Shown here: positions 25,238 through 33,712 of the stretch, piece after piece | Layout of the letters: every line of letters starts with the position of its first letter | How positions within the stretch are numbered: position 1 is the first letter of the stretch | Source: Flavilitoribacter nigricans DSM 23189 = NBRC 102662 | GTDB lineage: Bacteria; Bacteroidota; Bacteroidia; Chitinophagales; Saprospiraceae | Direction: 5' to 3' | Assembly (NCBI RefSeq): GCF_002646595.1 | Contig: NZ_PDUD01000025.1 | Span: 1-64,000, forward strand | Length of the DNA: 64,000 nt | Translations under genes and position numbers: made by a program | Notes under the pieces: generated by a model | The model's input: the letters and a program-made list of their open reading frames with translations, nothing else | Database searches by the model: none | What the model was told of the DNA's origin: nothing

Positions 25238-26530
25238 TTACCGGGCAACCTGGATTTTCCCGGAACTCCATTTTTCTACTTTTCCCTCTACCGTTTTTAA
25301 GAAATAAGCATAAAGGCCTGCGGGCAGATCACTAACGTCAAGCTGCAATTGACCGTTGAAGCGGCGTTGCAGGATCTGTTGCCCCTGGCTGTTAAAGAGC
25401 TGAAAGGAAAAATCTGCCAGTTCGAAACCTTCCGGAATGATCCGGACGTTTTGCCGGGCGGGATTGGGCTGTACCGATAAGCGGATCTCATGCCGGGGAT
25501 CGGGTACGGCATCCAGCAGGTCTACGGTGATGGTCTGGCAGATCTGATCGGAACCGATAATATTGGAAACCGTCAGACAGACCTGGTATTCGCCGTCGGC
25601 CGTGAAGGTATATTCCGGATTTTGGGCATCGGAAGTCCCCCCGTCGCCAAAAGTCCATTCCCAGCCGGCGGGTGCGTTGGCCGACTGATCCGTGAAAACA
25701 AAAACGCCTTCGCCCTGATCTTCGTAAGTGAAAGCAGCTGCCGGGGCGCTGGCATTATCTACATCCAGAAAGAACTCTACATTTTCGATTTCACCGGTTA
25801 CGACATCCAGATTGATGCTGACCGTACTTCCTTTACTTTCCGCGGAGATCCACTGGTACTGGACCGTTACGCTGGTATCGGCTAGAAATGGGATCCAGCT
25901 GCCGAAAACCTGCGCGTAGATCGAGTCCGCATTAATGGTCTCTATACGCTGACGAAGCGCTTCGTAATTATTGTAGGGAGTTTTGACCGTTCCGTAACCA
26001 TCAACTTCCACGGTAGCCGTAGCGCGGCGGATCAGCCGGATGGAATCCACCCCGGGCAGGACGAGCGATCCATCCACGGTGGCATCTACGGAATAGAAAT
26101 TCGTGAAGGCCGTACCGTAGGTAGTCGGGAAGTCATATAGCTTTTGCGGAGGTTGGAATTGTACCACTTCCAAACCAAAAGCCGCCGCTTCGGGCACTCC
26201 ACCCCCCAGAATATAAACGGCGGTATCATTGCTTTGGATAAAAGTTTTAACTTGCTCGGAAGTAATGATGAGGTTGGCGCCCGGATAATTCTCAACGTCG
26301 GGATCCATGACGGTATCCGAAGCGATCAGCTGGAAATACTCGTCGGCCTGGAGCTGACTGAAATCCCAGGTCTGATCGGGGCCGGCCATTCCGATATTCA
26401 AATTCGTAGCGGTGGTATCCCTGGCGTAAAAAAGCGTATCGCCCGGCGCGGGCACGTTTTCCTGCGTCAGGGTGATCTGAGCACCTAAGCCCAGCGGTAA
26501 AAGAAATAAAAGTAGAGGAAAGTACTTCAT
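25238..26530 (-). CDS. secreted PKD-domain protein with T9SS type A sorting domain
   Basis: A 430-residue exported protein; the start at 26530 gives the signal peptide MKYFPLLLFLLPLGLGAQ, while the upstream frame does not. Residues about 20-260 are an unrecognised beta-rich region. A PKD domain follows (about 275-350: GWEWTFGDGGTSDAQNPEYT, GEYQVCLTVSN). The last 80 residues are a type A T9SS sorting domain (VQPNPARQNVRI, LFNSQGQQILQRRF, LPAGLYAYFLK). The protein should be secreted and attached to the cell surface or released. No enzymatic domain is seen. It is transcribed leftward and shares a hairpin terminator with the peroxidase. Confidence 0.85.
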   Translation of the reverse strand: MKYFPLLLFLLPLGLGAQITLTQENVPAPGDTLFYARDTTATNLNIGMAGPDQTWDFSQLQADEYFQLIASDTVMDPDVENYPGANLIITSEQVKTFIQSNDTAVYILGGGVPEAAAFGLEVVQFQPPQKLYDFPTTYGTAFTNFYSVDATVDGSLVLPGVDSIRLIRRATATVEVDGYGTVKTPYNNYEALRQRIETINADSIYAQVFGSWIPFLADTSVTVQYQWISAESKGSTVSINLDVVTGEIENVEFFLDVDNASAPAAAFTYEDQGEGVFVFTDQSANAPAGWEWTFGDGGTSDAQNPEYTFTADGEYQVCLTVSNIIGSDQICQTITVDLLDAVPDPRHEIRLSVQPNPARQNVRIIPEGFELADFSFQLFNSQGQQILQRRFNGQLQLDVSDLPAGLYAYFLKTVEGKVEKWSSGKIQVAR

Positions 26531-26617
26531 AGGCTGGATTGTTGACTTTTGAATGATGCTCAAATTCAGATAAAAAGGCGACAATTCCAAACTATTGCAA
26601 GCTCACGGGCAGGCACA

Positions 26618-26645
26618 AAAAAAGACAGACACCGTTTGGTGCCTG
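26618..26645 (-). terminator. leftward terminator-like hairpin
   Basis: Read on the minus strand, AGGCACC and GGTGTCT pair (one G-T) around AAAC and are followed by GTCTTTTTTT. A longer 9-base inverted repeat (26608-26616 with 26639-26647) encloses the same place. Any leftward transcript from the structured region would end here before the T9SS gene. Confidence 0.55.
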
Positions 26646-26684
26646 CCATTTAAATGAGAAACCCTTTACAAACCTATATTTTAT

Positions 26685-26950
26685 CGGGAAGCAATTCCCG
26701 CGATTAATCAAAGTAGCCGGGCATTTACTTGAGCAAATACTTACCGGCTCAAAAATTGGAGCCCCCAAGAGTTACAGTTATCAGCCCGAACTTCAGGCAG
26801 GAGCCGGTCCCGAGGGACTTTTTCCAATCTGAAAGGCAAAATAACTGGCCAAAATCGGCCCCTTCAACCGATCCTGATTTGGGAGCTCCGGTGACATCTA
26901 CCCCACCGTCACCTTGTGCATTATCCGCCCGTAAAACGGGCGGATTTTTC
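26685..26950 (+). ncRNA. candidate structured non-coding RNA
   Basis: A series of helices with an ending like a terminator. In order: CGGGAA/TTCCCG closed by a GCAA tetraloop (26685-26700); AGCCGG/CCGGCT (26715-26720 with 26744-26749); a long-range helix 26758-26768 with 26879-26889 (10 of 11 pairs) that encloses CAGTTAT/ATAACTG (26775-26781 with 26841-26847), a GGTCC/GGACT hairpin and ATCGG/CCGAT (26854-26858 with 26868-26872); GGTGAC/GTCACC (26890-26895 with 26908-26913); and ATCCGCCCG/CGGGCGGAT (26923-26931 with 26937-26945) followed by TTTTCTTTTC. The GNRA loop and the T tail favour the plus strand. It does not match tmRNA, RNase P, SRP or the common riboswitches as far as I can tell. A 123-codon frame on the other strand is the alternative. 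Confidence 0.55.
26923..26950 (+). terminator. rho-independent terminator of the RNA candidate
   Basis: Nine perfect base pairs (26923-26931 with 26937-26945), loop TAAAA, then TTTTC. There is no protein gene upstream on this strand that it could serve, which points to a non-coding transcript. Confidence 0.75.
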
Positions 26951-27553
26951 TTTTCTGGAGTTAGTTTATGAGCTGCTTTACTAAACGAAAAAGTTGCTAC
27001 AATTCCGGGCATAAGGTGTCCATTGCAAGCATGCTTGCTGGTCGGTTCGGCCCTGGTAACAGGCTGATATGTGAGGGTAGATCTCATTGCATTCAACGAT
27101 CGTTCCAATGAGCCCGGCAAACCGAAAAAATTCAGATTTGACCTATCTCAGGCTAACGGAAGAATGGAATAGATTACAAGAATCGTTAAATGGAAAATGA
27201 ATGATATCTATGGTAATAGAGAAAAGGAAGGTACGAGGCGTGACCTATAGGTACACGGATTGAGGGTGTGTTTGAATTAGTCATGGGATCACGGTTTGAG
27301 GGATTTGGGAATTATAATTTCTAAAACACAAAACAAAGACTTAATAGTCTTATTGCCACAAATATAGGGTTTTAATTCTAGAGAAACATGCCTCCGTCCA
27401 GGTATTTTTAAATTTTAATTTAACTTATATATCTTGCCAGCAAGGCGAATCCACTCCGATCCGCCCACTTGCAAACAACAGATTATAGCCGTTCGCGAAG
27501 AACATAATCTATCGATTATTGTTAGTTGCTTGTTCAAATTTAACGCGAGCAAT

Positions 27554-28039
27554 ATGCAAGTAAAAGAAAAACGCTGGGAGCAATTTATTCCCCGGGACCT
27601 GGAGGAGGTCTGGCATTTCTTTTCCAGACCCGAAAACCTGAATGACATCACGCCGGAAGACATGTCCTTTGAGATCCTTTCCGATGTCGCCGATACCCCG
27701 ATGTACGAAGGAATGATCATTCGCTACAATGTACGGCCGCTGCTCAACATCCCGATGAACTGGGTAACGGAGATCACCCATGTACGCGACGGGGAATACT
27801 TCATTGACGAACAGCGGTTCGGCCCCTATGCGCTATGGCACCATCAGCACCACTTCCAGACGGTGGAAGGCGGGACGCGCATGGTGGATATCCTGCATTA
27901 CAAGATCCCCTACGGCATCATCGGCAATATCGCCGATGCACTGATCGTGGATAAAAAGATCGAGGGGATCTTTCAATTCCGTTACGAAGAGATCGAACGC
28001 CGTTTCGGTAAATACGATCTGGCGGCCGCCACTACCTGA
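27554..28039 (+). CDS. SRPBCC family ligand-binding protein
   Basis: A 161-residue cytoplasmic protein of the START/SRPBCC fold, related to the cyclase/dehydrase group. It begins KRWEQFIPRDLEEVWHFFSR, the typical opening strand and helix, followed by PENLNDITPEDMSFEIL, a central GMIIRYNVRPLLNIPMNWVT, and ends with the long helix VDKKIEGIFQFRYEEIERRF. Such proteins bind hydrophobic ligands in a deep pocket; the ligand is unknown. The ATG at 27554 is preferred because the upstream frame adds 40 residues without family likeness. The end overlaps the convergent T9SS gene by 8 bases. Confidence 0.85.
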   Translation: MQVKEKRWEQFIPRDLEEVWHFFSRPENLNDITPEDMSFEILSDVADTPMYEGMIIRYNVRPLLNIPMNWVTEITHVRDGEYFIDEQRFGPYALWHHQHHFQTVEGGTRMVDILHYKIPYGIIGNIADALIVDKKIEGIFQFRYEEIERRFGKYDLAAATT

Positions 28040-30317
28040 CAATGGCCACATCGCCCGTGAGGGTAGCGGACCTGGATGCACCATTTTCGGATACGGTATA
28101 ATCCAGTACCCAGATGTAGATCCCCATTTCCATTTCCTGACTGCCGTACCGGCCGTCCCAGCCCGTATTGTAATCACTGCTTTCGAATAGCTGGGTCCCC
28201 CAGCGGTTAAATACCTTGAGGTTATAGCTGAGTACTTCGCAATTGGGGAACGAGCGGAAAGTATCGTTGATGCCGTCCCCGTCCGGGGAAAAGGCATTCG
28301 GAAAATAAAACGTACACATCTCACACTCCTGGATCTCCACTTCGTCCTCGAAAAGCTGGCACTGGGTTGAAACCGTGACACTGTAGAGCCCGGGGGCGTC
28401 TACGTCCAAAGTGGGGGTAGTGATCCCGTTTGACCAGACGTATTCGGCGGGGGTGCCGGCCGAAGCATCCAGCCGGAGCCTGCTGCCCGGGCAGTAAAAG
28501 GTATCCTGCCCCAACTCCGTCTGAATGGAGTCGATCACCGTGATGAAAACCGCATCGGTCAGCACATTGCAGGCTGTATTGACCGTCACGGCGTAAAGGC
28601 CGGTAGTTGTTACCGGTATATTCGGCTGAGTGGAGCCGTCCTGCCACTGGTAGGTGGCTCCGGGAATATTTACACTGAGGGTCAGTGGATCGATCACACA
28701 AATACTGGTATCTGCCCCTAACTCCAGGGTAGGGGTTTCGATGAAGGAAACATTGATCTCGTCGCTGACCACCTCACAGGGCGTCGTGATGGTAACGGAA
28801 TAGGTTCCATCTTCGGTGATCTGATAGGTCGGCTGATTGCTGCCGTCCTGCCACTGGTAGCTTTCAACATCCTCATTAGTGACGTCCAGAGTCAGCACTT
28901 CGCCTTCGCAGAGGACCTGGTCGGCACCCAGTTCCAGTTGCACAGCCTGCACGTAATCGATAGTCACTTCATCACTGGTGGTGCCGCAGGCATTGGTAAC
29001 GGCTACGGTGTAGGTTCCTTCGCTGTTTACGGTATAGGCGGTGGTGGTGCTGCCGTCCTGCCAGACGTATTCGGCATACGGACTTTCGGCGTCCAGCACG
29101 GTGACTTCATCCGGACACAACTGCTGATCCGCTCCGAGTTCTACCTCGGGTACGTCCATCAGATAGATGACCTCTATCGCATCCTCGACGATCCCACAGT
29201 CGTTTTCCACCGTCACGGCGTACAGCCCATTTTGGGTAACCGAATAGGTTGGGCCCGTCGAACCGTCCTGCCACTGATAAGTAGCCAGCATATTGGTAGC
29301 ATCCAGGGTCAGGTTGTCTCCGGCACAGAGCAGGGAGGTATCCGCTCCGAGTTCCAGTTCCAGGGTAAAAGCGTAATCAATGGTAAAATCCATGCTGAAC
29401 GCCCGGGAGGGGTTGCCGCAAACGTCGAGCACCTGGTCGGTTTCGTTGGTCACTAGGGAGAAGGTAAAGTCACCCAGTTCGTTGATCGGCGGGTCGATCA
29501 GCAGGCGGTAATTTTTGTCGTAGTCCCCTCCGCTCTGGCAAATGCCCCCTTCTATGATCAGGTTGTAGGGACCTCCCGGACCAGTCAGACTAAAATTGGC
29601 ATTGTTGATCGTACTACAGTCGATATTTTCCGTAAAAGCCATTTCGATATGGGTTTCACCGCAATCATCCGGAACACTTACGTCGGCTACTTCGGGCCGG
29701 GATTCATCGAGGATACCGAGTCCGGTAGATTCACTAAAGTCGATGGTATAGCCATTGGTCGATCCACTCCAGTTGGAGACCATCAGCACGTAGGTATTTC
29801 GCGCCCGCATCGGAATCCGGTCGTTGAAAGCCGTCCGGCCCTGGGCCAGATTTGGAGAATTGGCGTTACAGCCGGCACCCTGAATGTCGAAATTAGTGTC
29901 TCCCGTGGCGCCGGTCAGACCGTTACAGGAGCCGCCTCCGGCTGCGTTACAGCTCACCATCAGGCTTTGATTGTTGCGGATATCCGCACAGTTGGCATTG
30001 GTGATATTGAATAGCGCCCAGTCGTAATCATCGTTGATATCGTTCGGGGTGATCAGAAAGCCCAGCTCTCCGTCTTCCTGCACCGTAAATACGTACCAAA
30101 TAGAGTTCAGCTCGCCGGCCGTACAACTGATATTCGTATTGATCTCATTTCGGTAGTTCCCATCGCCGCTGGGAGATTTATCTTCTTTGTAAACCGTTTG
30201 ACAGACCGGGATCGCTCCGAGGCAGTCCTGTATGGTGGGTTGTTGGGCGTGAGCAAGGGGAGTCAGGCTCCAACATAACAGAAAGAGTACAATAGATCGG
30301 GTAAAATCAGTAATCAT
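28032..30317 (-). CDS. secreted repeat protein, T9SS substrate with gliding-motility type C-terminal domain
   Basis: A 761-residue exported protein (signal peptide ending LAHAQQ; start at 30317 chosen for this). Residues 30-210 resemble the pre-peptidase/C-terminal type beta domain common in Bacteroidota surface proteins (LNSIWYVFTVQEDGELGFLI). From about 319 to 662 there are five tandem immunoglobulin-like units of about 69 residues, each with LGAD..LC, Y.WQDGST..TY and G.Y.VTV. The last 95 residues form the gliding-motility-associated sorting domain (FYFPNAFSPDGDGINDTF, FNRWGTQLFESSDY, GWDGRYGSQ). It is a likely adhesin. Its 3' end overlaps the SRPBCC gene by 8 bases. One MITE-like repeat lies upstream of it. 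Confidence 0.9.
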   Translation of the reverse strand: MITDFTRSIVLFLLCWSLTPLAHAQQPTIQDCLGAIPVCQTVYKEDKSPSGDGNYRNEINTNISCTAGELNSIWYVFTVQEDGELGFLITPNDINDDYDWALFNITNANCADIRNNQSLMVSCNAAGGGSCNGLTGATGDTNFDIQGAGCNANSPNLAQGRTAFNDRIPMRARNTYVLMVSNWSGSTNGYTIDFSESTGLGILDESRPEVADVSVPDDCGETHIEMAFTENIDCSTINNANFSLTGPGGPYNLIIEGGICQSGGDYDKNYRLLIDPPINELGDFTFSLVTNETDQVLDVCGNPSRAFSMDFTIDYAFTLELELGADTSLLCAGDNLTLDATNMLATYQWQDGSTGPTYSVTQNGLYAVTVENDCGIVEDAIEVIYLMDVPEVELGADQQLCPDEVTVLDAESPYAEYVWQDGSTTTAYTVNSEGTYTVAVTNACGTTSDEVTIDYVQAVQLELGADQVLCEGEVLTLDVTNEDVESYQWQDGSNQPTYQITEDGTYSVTITTPCEVVSDEINVSFIETPTLELGADTSICVIDPLTLSVNIPGATYQWQDGSTQPNIPVTTTGLYAVTVNTACNVLTDAVFITVIDSIQTELGQDTFYCPGSRLRLDASAGTPAEYVWSNGITTPTLDVDAPGLYSVTVSTQCQLFEDEVEIQECEMCTFYFPNAFSPDGDGINDTFRSFPNCEVLSYNLKVFNRWGTQLFESSDYNTGWDGRYGSQEMEMGIYIWVLDYTVSENGASRSATLTGDVAIVR

Positions 30318-30463
30318 AGGTTCAGATCCTTCAATTAAAGAATTCAAGTCAATTAAATATCCGGTAGACAACAATCTAACTGTGGGATGGAAAATAAGTA
30401 GTAGGTCTGGTCTGCTGAAGAGTAGTTTGAATGGCAGAACTCAGGAAATCGCCGTTGCTGTTA

Positions 30464-30629
30464 ATTAATTCAAGTTGCGATACTTGAATTGTAGAGAGTA
30501 GATGGTAAAGCGTAAAGAGACTGCAACCGTTAAAATGAGCGATTTTGCTCCATTTTAACGATAGGTAATCCCTCTACCCGCTACTCTATACCCTCTACCC
30601 AAGTTACATCGCAACTTAGATTAATTACT
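30464..30629. mobile_element. MITE-like palindromic repeat, copy 1
   Basis: A 166-base element with 18-base terminal inverted repeats (30464-30481 and 30608-30625, two mismatches) that folds along most of its length; the centre is the perfect inverted repeat CGTTAAAATG/CATTTTAACG. A second copy at 33213-33378 has the same length and about 16 mismatches with no gap. There is no coding frame. This is the pattern of a small non-autonomous element; no transposase is in the window. Confidence 0.75.
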
Positions 30630-30695
30630 TTATAGGAGGTCTAAAGGTACATATTATTGTCTCTTTTGACAACAGTAGGCGGGGTTTTAAATGAA

Positions 30696-30727
30696 GAAGG
30701 CTTTACAGCGGTAACTGTAAAGCCTTC
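30696..30727 (-). terminator. terminator of the DUF3179 gene
   Basis: GAAGGCTTTACAG (30696-30708) pairs perfectly with CTGTAAAGCCTTC (30715-30727), loop CGGTAA on the plus strand. Read leftward it is followed by TTCATTTAAAA. Confidence 0.65.
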
Positions 30728-30765
30728 TGATGGATTTAAAGTGTTATGAGAAAGATCGTTTTAGT

Positions 30766-31779
30766 TTATTTTCCTCCGGTCAGGAATTGCATGGCCAGAT
30801 TTTGTTGCTCCGGCAGGAATCCGTGGATGTCGGTTTCCGGGTAGATGCTGGACCAGGCGTACCAGTAGCAGGTCGTACTCGGGATCTCGCGTCCGGCTTC
30901 ATCCGTTACCTTGGCGGTTTTACCGGCTACATCGTAGCTGATCGTTACTTTGCGGCCGTTCAGGTTATCCTGCAGTGGCTTCTGGGCGGTGTTGCGCAGC
31001 AGGGCCAGCGGATAAGCGCGGGATACTCCCTGGAAATTCAGACCCAGTACCTGCTCTTTCAGGGGCAGTTTTTTGTCGCGACGTGCTACCGGGAACATCA
31101 GGCGACGGCTTTCGGGGCCAAATATGCCGTATGGATCGATATCGTAATTGCGCTTGTAACCGGTGCGGGGAGACAGTACCTTGGTCTCGGGATGCTTTGC
31201 CTTCCAGGCCGCCCAGGTAGAGGTATTGGCTACTACGCTTTCCAGAGGTTTACCGGAATCATCACCGGTGACGGCCTGTGCCTTCATCTGGCTCCACAGG
31301 GATTCGGTTTCCCAATCGTACAGCAGCAGGTTGTTGTTATACAGCAGACCGGATACGCCGAAGGTGTGGACTTTCCCGTCGATGTTGGCGGAGAAGGCCG
31401 CCGCACTCGCCGTCAGCGGGCTGTAAGTGACCACCAGCTGCTCATCGCCGTACTGATCGTTGATCACCTCGTGGTAGTTCATGATGCGCACCGGGTAGGC
31501 TTTGGCAATCCCGTTGTGCATGACCCCGATCACGAGATCGTCGTCGCGCAGGAAATCCGATTTTTCCGCACTGGTGAAACGCGGGATCTCCAGGGAAGGG
31601 ATACCATCTTTGCCCGGACCGGCCTGGAAAATTTCCGTCATCGGAATATCCACATTGGTCATTTCAAAGCCGTTATAGGCGCAAAATACTTCGTCTCCGG
31701 ATTGAGCAAACAAACCGTTCACTGCGAAGAATGCTAACAGTAGGAGGGTAGTTTTTACATTTTTAAATACAGTGATCAT
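30766..31779 (-). CDS. DUF3179 domain protein, exported
   Basis: A 337-residue protein with a signal peptide (cut near LFAQS, residue 26). The body is the DUF3179 domain: DGIPSLEIPRFTSAEKSDFL, DDDLVIGVMHNGIAKAYPVRI, YHEVINDQYGDEQLVVTYSP, HTFGVSGLLYNNNLLLYDWE and ESLWSQMKAQAV (separate pieces). The function of the family is unknown. Most members, as I recall, have TYCPLC after the VND segment; here it reads TYSPLTAS, so both cysteines are lost. It is a single leftward gene with its own terminator, enclosed by the two palindromic repeats together with the retropepsin-like gene. Confidence 0.9.
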   Translation of the reverse strand: MITVFKNVKTTLLLLAFFAVNGLFAQSGDEVFCAYNGFEMTNVDIPMTEIFQAGPGKDGIPSLEIPRFTSAEKSDFLRDDDLVIGVMHNGIAKAYPVRIMNYHEVINDQYGDEQLVVTYSPLTASAAAFSANIDGKVHTFGVSGLLYNNNLLLYDWETESLWSQMKAQAVTGDDSGKPLESVVANTSTWAAWKAKHPETKVLSPRTGYKRNYDIDPYGIFGPESRRLMFPVARRDKKLPLKEQVLGLNFQGVSRAYPLALLRNTAQKPLQDNLNGRKVTISYDVAGKTAKVTDEAGREIPSTTCYWYAWSSIYPETDIHGFLPEQQNLAMQFLTGGK

Positions 31780-32274
31780 AGGAGTAAAAATTTTGTTTTG
31801 GTGTAGTTAATTTATTTTGTGACTGATACTTACTCCTAAGCCAAAAGCATGCCAAAAAAATCAGATCTTTGAAAAATAATATATAACTAACTGTTATTCA
31901 GCGGTATATTTTTTGCGATTTATTTTATGTGGCTTTTCTTAGAAAAGAACGATTGCCCTCGCCGGGTAGGAAAGGGGTAGTTTTTGATCTTCTCTGCAAC
32001 TTTCCATTCTCCGCTGCATCTTTATTAATAGTGCCGGATAGCCTCTATAAAAGTAGCGCCGGACGGCAGTTCCCGCGAACTGTGCGTATTTCGCCCCCTT
32101 GTAAGCATTAAGTGCCAAATTCCTATACCATTTTTTGTAGCGTGTACCGGTATTACGCCCTACCGGTAACGTCGATCACTTTTTATACCAAGTGATCTCC
32201 TGGAACCGACCCCGGAATCTCAAATCGGAAAAAACTCTCATCTCCGTTCAATTGATCACCCGAAACTGTTGGAG
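31780..32274. other. intergenic region between divergent genes
   Basis: About 495 bases, AT-rich to the left. A 60-codon frame at 31929-32111 has no signal or motif and is not called. It should contain the promoters of the DUF3179 and retropepsin genes. Confidence 0.4.
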
Positions 32275-33213
32275 ATGAAGACACCCATTACCTTATTCTT
32301 TTGCCTGGCCTTTCTGGCCGGCCTTAATGCCAATTATCTGATCGACGGTCCCGTCGCAGAATTATCCATTCAGACCGAAGGAAAAATGATCCTGATCCCC
32401 GGAATAGTCGATGGGGTAGAGGGCTATTTTATGTTGGACACCGGCGCTCCGGAGCTGATCCTGAACGAGCGTTACTTTCCCGAACGAAAAGTGGGCCGGA
32501 AAAAGGTACTGCAGGATGTGGGAAAAAAGATGAGTTGTGCGCAGATCCGTGTGGAACATTTTATCATGGGCAATGTGTACCGGGATAATTTCGAAGCCAT
32601 CATTACCGACCTGCACACTACGGAAAAAGCGCTGGGCCGACCCATACTCGGATTACTGGGGTACGATGTGCTGCGCCATTTTGAGGTCCGTATCGATTAT
32701 TACGGCGGTTTCATCACTTTCTGCAACCTGGATGAGGCCGGCCGGCCGGTGCATCAATGGCAGAAAAGATCGCCCGATCACCAGCTGGAATTCATTATGG
32801 AGGGCCATCTGCCGACCATCGAGGGGCAGCTGCTGGGTAAAAGCAACCTGATGCTGGGGCTGGATTCCGGCGCATCGGTCAATCTGATGGACCAGTCCTA
32901 CCGGGGGTATTTGCGTAAGCATTGCCTGAAAGAACGGGAGATCGATTTTCAGTGCATAAATTCTAAAGTGGAAGCGGCTCCTTTCTTTGTGATGCCGCAG
33001 CTCGAAGTGGAAAATGCTTACCAGGTGCAGTTCTGGCGCACTTCGATCGGCGATTTTTCCCATTTTCGGAGCAACGATATATATATACAAGGTATACTCG
33101 GGGCCAATTTTTTTCAACTGGGCCTCATTTCCATCAATTATCAAATGCAAACGATCAAGATCTGGGACGAGCCGGCGCGCATCAATCGCCGCTATATCTG
33201 TCTCAATCATTGA
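32275..33213 (+). CDS. exported retropepsin-like aspartic protease, two-domain
   Basis: A 312-residue protein with a signal peptide (about residues 1-20, ending NAN). Two halves each carry an aspartic-protease loop: YFMLDTGAPELILN (D55-T-G) in the first and LGLDSGASVNLMD (D197-S-G) in the second, with the flap and hydrophobic-hydrophobic-glycine strand PILGLLGYDVLRHFEVRIDY in the first and IQGILGANFFQLGLISINY in the second. This looks like a fused, pepsin-like pair of retropepsin domains, as in several Bacteroidota gag-polyprotein-protease-like proteins. The ATG at 32275 is used; a TTG two codons earlier is less likely. The stop codon overlaps the start of repeat copy 2. The substrate is unknown. 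Confidence 0.82.
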   Translation: MKTPITLFFCLAFLAGLNANYLIDGPVAELSIQTEGKMILIPGIVDGVEGYFMLDTGAPELILNERYFPERKVGRKKVLQDVGKKMSCAQIRVEHFIMGNVYRDNFEAIITDLHTTEKALGRPILGLLGYDVLRHFEVRIDYYGGFITFCNLDEAGRPVHQWQKRSPDHQLEFIMEGHLPTIEGQLLGKSNLMLGLDSGASVNLMDQSYRGYLRKHCLKEREIDFQCINSKVEAAPFFVMPQLEVENAYQVQFWRTSIGDFSHFRSNDIYIQGILGANFFQLGLISINYQMQTIKIWDEPARINRRYICLNH

Positions 33214-33378
33214 TTAATTCAAGATGCGATATTTGAATGGTAGAGAGAAGATGGTAGAGCGTAGAGAGACTGCAACCGTTAAAATGGTCGATTTTGCTTC
33301 ATTTTAACGATAGGCAATCCCTTTACGCTCTACTCTATACCCTCTACCCAAGTTGCATCACAATTTAGATTAATTACT
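33213..33378. mobile_element. MITE-like palindromic repeat, copy 2
   Basis: Same orientation and length as the copy at 30464-30629, with about 16 differences by eye. Its terminal repeats begin ATTAATTCAAG and end TTAGATTAAT. Internal pairing includes GTAGAGCGTAGAG with the CTTTACGCTCTAC region and the conserved CGTTAAAATG/CATTTTAACG core. It begins on the last base of the retropepsin stop codon, so it may also supply the 3' end of that transcript. Confidence 0.75.
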
Positions 33379-33712
33379 GAAAAATGGACCAGGCGGAAGC
33401 ACCGGAACCTGCGGATCGGGCTTCGGGATGAAAATTTATCCTTTCATCCGGAGGTTCCCGGTAGTGAGAAATGGTTACTCCGCGCCCATTTTTTCGGTCC
33501 GGTCTCCTTTCTATTCAATTTTTCCGTCTTTTCGTTCGTCGGATTTTCGTCGACTTTTATACTGCCAAAAAGAGGCGCTCCTAGGTTTTATCGAATAATT
33601 CCTAGGATAGCCCGAAAAAATGTGACTTTGAGGGGCAAATGAGCCCATATTTGAGGTAACAATTAGAACAGTTGGTAAATAAAGACCACAGAACATTAAA
33701 GTTACCGAAATC
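33379..33712. other. intergenic region upstream of the CotH-like gene
   Basis: About 330 bases with no gene. CATATTTG at about 33649 is a near match to the -7 promoter box, but no TTTG lies at the right distance. Confidence 0.4.

Larger units (their letters stand above)
26531..27553. other. long intergenic region with structured RNA candidate
   Basis: About 1 kb without a supported protein gene. The left 420 bases contain a series of hairpins described separately; the right 600 bases are AT-rich and featureless apart from the promoter region of the SRPBCC gene. Two overlapping frames (26729-26971 on plus, 26749-27120 on minus) run straight through the hairpins and are judged spurious. Confidence 0.5.
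30318..30765. other. intergenic region holding a palindromic repeat and a terminator
   Basis: Between two leftward genes. It contains copy 1 of the 166-base repeat and the terminator of the DUF3179 gene; the rest has no gene. Confidence 0.6.

Noticed and set aside
26701-26750. tRNA-like fold considered in the AGCCGG hairpin region
   Set aside because: No T-loop consensus or acceptor stem; only a simple hairpin.
26758-26889. tmRNA, RNase P, SRP, cobalamin and other riboswitch identities
   Set aside because: The key conserved sequences of these classes, as far as I know them, are missing.
26749-27120. 123-codon frame on the minus strand through the structured region
   Set aside because: It runs straight across a 9-bp terminator hairpin and several other helices, has no signal or known motif, and its C-terminal half coincides with the paired arms; a structured RNA explains the region better, though this frame remains the main alternative.
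31929-32111. 60-codon frame between DUF3179 and the retropepsin gene
   Set aside because: No recognisable protein feature and no expression signals.
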